Shown: one piece after another, positions 8,427 through 11,218 of the stretch | Position numbering within the stretch: the first letter of the stretch is position 1 | Layout of the letters: every line of letters starts with the position of its first letter | Assembly: GCA_004151065.3 (NCBI GenBank) | Contig: NWUY0300002411.1 | Span: 100,232 to 111,449, forward strand | Direction of reading: 5' to 3' | Length of the DNA: 11,218 nucleotides | Origin: Larix sibirica | Lineage: Eukaryota > Streptophyta > Pinopsida > Pinales > Pinaceae | Translations under genes and position numbers: made by a program | The notes under the pieces: model-generated | Database searches by the model: none | Seen by the model: only the letters and a program-made list of their open reading frames with translations | What the model was told of the DNA's origin: nothing

Positions 8427-8699
8427 GCGAGACCTAGTGGATCGCGAGACGCGGGGCTAATCACCAATCCCCACAGCAGGCCACCTATGATTCCCTTTGA
8501 TGACATATTACGGGAGATTAATATCCCCTACATGGAAAATGAGAACACAATCCATTTAAATCCCGACGGTAATGAACCAGTACAACCTGCAATGATCCAT
8601 TATGACCAGAGCATACAGCCGATCTTGGATAATGATGATGACATCGACATCCCCTTGGATCACATCAGGGAGAGGATAGAAGGAAATCATGAAGATTAA
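8427..8699 (+). other. Acidic C-terminal tail of ORF2 beyond the RNase H
   Basis: After the RNase H the third frame is interrupted by one TGA (8424-8426, probably a former CGA). It then stays open for 90 codons to a TAA at 8697-8699. The tail contains SRPPMIPFDDILREINIPYMENENTI and a run of aspartates (ILDNDDDIDIPLDHIRERIEGNHED). It is acidic and hydrophilic, without membrane segments. It is read as part of ORF2 because the frame and base composition continue; it could instead be a small separate ORF from the ATG at 8487. The function is not recognised. Confidence 0.6.
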
Positions 8700-8883
8700 T
8701 GCTCTAAATAATGTCATTATCATAGCATTTACGGTTGATATGATGGTAATTGCTATAAGAGGAAGGGAGAGGTTGGTACTTTTAATCCTTTCTTCGGATC
8801 TTTCACTGTCTTTAAGTTTTGGGTTAGACAACCTTAGCGGGGTGTTTCAAAAAATTTTGGTGAGGGATTCTGTCAGTCATAGG

Positions 8884-9438
8884 ATGGATTCGAGGAAATA
8901 GGAGAAAAAAACCCGCTATGACCCAAGAAAGGACAAGTCCCCATCCAAGAGGGAACAAAACAAGGCCCTTGCGGCTGCGTGTTTTTTCGGTGACCGCATT
9001 CCTACATTAATCAAGGAAGAATTGGAAAGAGTGGAGAAGGACCTGTGGGCTCGTGTGAAAGCTATGTCTAGTAGCGACTTGCGTGAAGAAATTGGAGAGT
9101 GGGTTATGGACCCTGGTAACACGGCGGGTGCCTCTCGGCCTATCACAGAATGATGGCCTCTTTCTGGTTAACAAAAGGCCTCTTGGATTTTTTCCTCATG
9201 GAGCGAGAGAACAAAGCTGCGAGGGAAATAGAGCGGGTCCATTCCTGGAAATCCCATTATCAAGATTTCTCTCGAATGCACCACAAGATTGATCTTATTG
9301 CGAAAAAAAATTGGTATTCTGCCTCCATCTTCTCTAGCGTCGTCTCAAGGTGGTGTCGATCATCATGTTCCTGCTTTGGATGATGCTGCGACTCCAGGCT
9401 CATCTCGCGTTCATTCCCAATTCACAACCCGGCTTTGA
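8884..9438 (+). pseudogene. Candidate third LINE ORF (about 185 codons), unrecognised
   Basis: Downstream of ORF2 a protein-like frame begins at the ATG at 8884 (MDSRK). It runs in frame 1 through a lysine/arginine-rich stretch (YDPRKDKSPSKREQNKALA) and a helical, charged part (IKEELERVEKDLWARVKAM; DLREEIGEWVMDPGN). It shifts by one base near 9150 into frame 3 (MMASFWLTKGLLDFFLMERE; AAREIERVHSWKSHYQDF; HHKIDLIAKK), then returns to frame 1 at the eight-A run 9303-9310. It ends with a Ser/Ala-rich tail (SLASSQGGVDHH) and TGA at 9436-9438. A TAG at 8899 replaces a likely CAG. The two shifts are compensating single-base changes, as expected of decayed coding DNA. Possible explanations are a third LINE ORF, a captured transcript, or chance. 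I do not recognise a family. Confidence 0.5.
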
Positions 9439-9813
9439 AGGAATCCTTAGGTGTCTAAGCCATCCCTTGGGGAAGTAATGACTTTTTGGTTTCAGTATCT
9501 ATTTTAGATATTATGTGTAGTCTAGTCTCATTCGACACTCAATTCTATTTTGTTGGCTCTGTATGTCGTGTCTTTGTATATGATCAAAACCTTATGCGGA
9601 TGATCTTTCAATAGGTAGATGATTAGTGTTAATCTGGTTTGGTTTGGGTACTATGCTGAAGCTATGTAAGCTCTGTTTTATGTAGGATGGCCAGTTAGTT
9701 TTCCGACTAGCCAATCCACCTATTTTGTCGAAATGTATAGTTTTCCGACTAGCCAATCCACCTATTTTGTTGAAATGTAACTCTGTTGTTGTAATACAAT
9801 TTCTTACTTTTAC
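9439..9813 (+). other. LINE 3' untranslated region
   Basis: No credible coding sequence was found from the end of the third reading frame to the A-tail. The region is T-rich (many TTTTG, TCTGTTTT runs) and contains two tandem 42-bp copies near its end, followed by TGTTGTTGTAATACAATTTC. That string resembles a plant polyadenylation region (AATACAA as a possible signal about 20 bases before the tail). Confidence 0.7.
9697..9780 (+). repeat. Two tandem 42-bp repeats at the LINE 3' end
   Basis: The segment starting AGTTTTCCGACTAGCCAATC at 9697 is repeated at 9739 with the same length. The copies differ at two positions, one a CG-to-TG change (GTCG against GTTG). It sits about 35 bases before the A-tail, in the part of LINE RNA normally recognised by the reverse transcriptase. 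A functional role is inference only. Confidence 0.93.
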
Positions 9814-9821
9814 AAAAAAAA
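9814..9821 (+). other. LINE A-tail
   Basis: Eight consecutive A residues lie immediately before the right target-site copy, marking the 3' end of the LINE and its plus-strand orientation. The CAT after it belongs to the duplicated target (compare CAC on the left). Confidence 0.85.
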
Positions 9822-9841
9822 CATAAGTTTTAGGTTAGATA
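9822..9841 (+). repeat. Target-site duplication of the LINE, right copy
   Basis: CATAAGTTTTAGGTTAGATA pairs with the left copy at 1655-1673. It carries on directly into the rest of the gypsy integrase (AAGGTATTGTTACATTTA, the VWLHL part). Both copies read TTT TAG GTT in the integrase frame, in place of a Phe-Gln-Val. Confidence 0.88.
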
Positions 9842-10270
9842 TAAGGTATTGTTACATTTATAAAAGGAACACCTCACAAAACCCCTTCAGAATATACATC
9901 TACTCCAATACGATCCTTGCGCCATAACCAAGGATGTGGGTGAGAATGGATTTGATTTGGGTATCCCCCCTTCCATTGGCTTTAACCCTATATTTAATGT
10001 GGACCATATGTTCCACCTCTCTTGGACACTTTAGAGGTGGTTGAGCACTTGGCACCCACAGAAATCGATCCTCACTGCATTAAGTAGGATACATAAACTT
10101 GAATCATGGACAACAAGATGAAGGGAACTTCCTAGTAGAAAATCAAACTCTATTGGGTCATAAAAGAAGGTCATGTTCTTCACTAGGGAAAGTGCCTCAC
10201 TAGGAGTCAAATTCAATAGAAGTATCTCCATTTGATGGATAAAATATTCATATTAGTACCATTACTTCTT
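9842..10270 (+). pseudogene. Ty3/gypsy integrase C-terminus and polyprotein tail, right part (split by LINE)
   Basis: Directly after the target copy, the integrase resumes with the LHL of VWLHL. A KEHLTKPLQ stretch and the GPY/F-type block follow (LQYDPCAITKDVGENGFDLGIPPSIG, FNPIFNVDHM). After a one-base shift near 10025, the tail runs PPLLDTLEVVEHLAPTEIDPHC, then KIKLYWVIKEGHVLH and GKCLTRSQIQ, up to about 10270. This last block resembles a chromodomain-like end. Stops replace expected Gln codons in KGTS**KIKLY, VLH*GK and SQIQ*KY. The C-terminal region helps integrase choose target sites. The element is dead. Confidence 0.88.
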
Positions 10271-10279
10271 AAGGGGGAA
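10271..10279 (+). promoter_or_regulatory. Polypurine tract of the gypsy element
   Basis: AAGGGGGAA lies immediately after the end of the polyprotein frame and immediately before the TG that opens the putative 3' LTR. In LTR retrotransposons this tract primes plus-strand DNA synthesis. Position and composition both fit. Confidence 0.8.
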
Positions 10280-10784
10280 TGACTAATATAGGTTGATAGT
10301 AGTGGCTACCCACATCCTCCATTGATTCGGAGCAGTTCCCCATTTTGACAATTTTACTATAGTTTTCCAAACCTCAAAAATCCAATGATTGTTTTGTCCA
10401 ATTCCCTTGTAATTTTGGCAATAGACATAGGATGCACAATCTTTGATTTCATGGCTTTCCAAGCTCATGGAGCATATATTAAGATTTGTAACAATACAAT
10501 AGATTCCATAAATGGAGTTAGTATGCAAAATTTGCACCTTTGAGAAGTTGATGTATCAACTAGCCTCCCCCGGGCTTGCATTTCTTTTTCCACATCATTT
10601 CCTATTATTAAGGTTTTTGCATTCTAAGGAGTCATTCCTAATGTTAAAAGGTTGTTTTTTCCTTTTGTATTGTCTTCCTCTGAATGAGTATAGGTGACAC
10701 CTATCTTTAGAGATAAGCTACCACCATTTTAACTAATTAGTTTTTCTTTACATTTTGCANCTTCGAAGTTACAATATTTCAACA
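10280..10784 (+). mobile_element. Putative 3' LTR of the gypsy element
   Basis: The segment begins TGACTAATATAGG right after the polypurine tract and ends TTTCAACA at 10784, giving TG...CA ends and 505 bases. The middle holds a TATA-like TGTTAAAAGG (10642-10651), followed by a TTTTGTATTGTC-type stretch with pyrimidine-rich sequence, resembling the U3-R part of plant gypsy LTRs. It contains one ambiguous base (10760). The 5' LTR is not in the window, so length and 3' end cannot be verified by comparison, and the 5-bp target duplication cannot be checked. The right end is the less certain boundary. Confidence 0.65.
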
Positions 10785-11218
10785 CTCCCCCTAAGAATAT
10801 ATATATAAGATGTTTAAATTACGTAGAGTAGTCATCGTAACTAGGTTAGCATTCTTTGGTAGGGCACTAATTTGCTACCTTGGGGTTGTCCTCTATCCCT
10901 TTCCTGCCCCTTTCCTAGGGTTAGTTGACCTCCTGGACTAGAATGTATTCTTCCTACCTCTTTTGTCTTGGTTGGGTATGCTTGTTTCCTTCGTAAGTTG
11001 TCCATGCATATTTACATAATCATCCCGTATAACAAAAAGTTGTATATCCCAACCCTTGCTTATGCTTATTCAGATAAGAAAGTTATAACCAACCCTTCTA
11101 ATGAAGCGTCATATATCCCAGTAAGTTTGAACTAAAGCATTATTCCTTCACTCTCTTAGGCCTTTGTAGTTAGCTGGTTTTCTAATACAAGTCATATTGG
11201 TTAATTAACCATATTGAA
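10785..11218. other. Flanking sequence without a recognisable feature
   Basis: No coding region, RNA gene or repeat could be supported here on either strand. The minus strand has a weakly protein-like stretch around 10900-11010 (polar, Gln/Lys/Arg-rich), but it is broken and matches nothing I can name. It may be an older transposon remnant. Confidence 0.5.

Larger units (their letters stand above)
4172..8699 (+). pseudogene. LINE ORF2: endonuclease, reverse transcriptase, zf-RVT, RNase H
   Basis: ORF2 is the enzyme protein that nicks the target and copies LINE RNA there. The ATG at 4172 matches copy A's ATG at 3205, about 93 bases after ORF1 in the ancestral layout. In order: endonuclease (4172-5014), a basic linker (5015-5515), a GKAPxPDGF block at about 5524, the reverse transcriptase fingers and palm (5655-6250), thumb/connection (6250-7080), a zf-RVT-like segment (7185-7560), RNase H (about 7930-8405) and an acidic tail ending in TAA at 8697-8699. 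It is broken by frameshifts (for example near 4200, 4700, 5675, 6550, 7080-7300 and 8225) and by stops such as 6170, 6314, 6509, 6640, 8021, 8093, 8156 and 8424. Most of these stops replace Gln, Arg or Trp. The whole would be roughly 1,500 residues. It is certainly inactive. Confidence 0.92.
1674..9821 (+). mobile_element. Full-length, inactivated plant LINE (L1-like)
   Basis: This is a non-LTR retrotransposon with both ends present: a target-site duplication on each side, a GAGG-rich start, a 5' leader, ORF1 (DUF4283-like plus CCHC knuckle), ORF2 (endonuclease, reverse transcriptase, zf-RVT, RNase H, acidic tail), a possible third ORF, a 3' UTR and an eight-base A-tail. At about 8.15 kb it is long for a plant L1. 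A tandem duplication of about 0.95 kb spanning the end of ORF1 and the endonuclease accounts for part of that. All reading frames carry stops, and ORF2 also has frameshifts, so it cannot mobilise itself. It inserted into a gypsy integrase in the same orientation. RNase H-bearing L1 elements are known from plants; the exact lineage is not assigned. Confidence 0.93.
1367..10784 (+). mobile_element. Ty3/gypsy LTR retrotransposon, 3' half, interrupted by a LINE
   Basis: The integrase C-terminal region, the polyprotein tail, a polypurine tract and a probable 3' LTR lie in the expected order on the plus strand. The LINE occupying 1674-9821 splits them. Removing the LINE and one copy of its target duplication makes the integrase reading frame continuous across the break, which proves that both parts belong to one element. 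The gag, protease, reverse transcriptase, RNase H and integrase core are not found upstream in this orientation. They are absent from the window or were lost through a rearrangement near 1367. Numerous stops show that the element is long dead. Confidence 0.88.

Noticed and set aside
8689-8883. Coding frame upstream of the ATG at 8884 (hydrophobic and leucine-rich)
   Set aside because: Composition changes sharply from the charged sequence that follows. It overlaps the end of the ORF2 tail, and no motif is visible. It is treated as the spacer before the candidate third ORF.
1674-9821. Active, mobile LINE
   Set aside because: All reading frames carry stops, ORF2 also has several frameshifts, and the zf-RVT and RNase H key residues are altered. 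It cannot supply its own proteins.
10770-10800. CAACACTCCCCCTAAG as the reverse complement of a copia polypurine tract and LTR start (TGTTGAAAT...)
   Set aside because: The plus-strand reading as the 3' end of the gypsy LTR fits the upstream polypurine tract, the TG start at 10280 and the promoter-like middle. No copia coding sequence is seen to the right. It remains the main alternative.
1-11218. CRISPR array, defence system, operon or other prokaryotic structure
   Set aside because: There are no regularly spaced repeats, no long intact bacterial reading frames and no ribosome-binding sites. All coding signals are eukaryotic retrotransposon domains.

Overview
The window looks like nuclear DNA from a land plant with a large, repeat-rich genome. 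It contains no host gene, RNA gene or bacterial feature that I can support. Almost everything recognisable is decayed retrotransposon sequence. The evidence for a plant is the LINE architecture: an ORF1 with a DUF4283-like domain and a CCHC knuckle, and an ORF2 with endonuclease, reverse transcriptase, zf-RVT and a C-terminal RNase H. The Ty3/gypsy sequences and the strong C-to-T decay fit this too. I cannot name the species; a gymnosperm or another giant genome is only a guess.

Layout. (1) Positions 1-705, minus strand: a broken Ty3/gypsy reverse transcriptase running off the left edge. (2) 706-1366: AT-rich DNA without a gene, holding a 44-bp tandem repeat, a TG/AG microsatellite and a cluster of inverted CTCGATCAAG-like motifs. 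(3) 1367-1673, plus strand: the C-terminal part of a Ty3/gypsy integrase, in one frame, broken off in mid-domain. (4) 1674-9821, plus strand: a complete but dead LINE of about 8.15 kb with 5' UTR, ORF1, ORF2, a possible third ORF, 3' UTR and A-tail. (5) 9842-10270: the same integrase resumes and runs to its C-terminal tail, followed by a polypurine tract and a putative 505-bp 3' LTR ending at 10784. (6) 10785-11218: flank in which I recognise nothing.

The LINE sits inside the gypsy integrase and is flanked by a 19/20-bp target-site duplication. That gives a clear order: the gypsy element inserted, picked up at least one stop, and was then hit by the LINE. Nearly all in-frame stops in ORF1, in the RNase H and in the gypsy remnants sit where CAG, CAA, CGA or TGG would be expected. 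This is the signature of cytosine-methylation decay.

The most unusual features are three. The LINE carries a tandem copy of its ORF1-tail/endonuclease segment (3100-4064 and 4066-5014). Its ORF2 continues past the RNase H into an acidic tail. Downstream lies a further charged, protein-like reading frame of about 185 codons (8884-9438), which looks like a third ORF or captured sequence and which I do not recognise.
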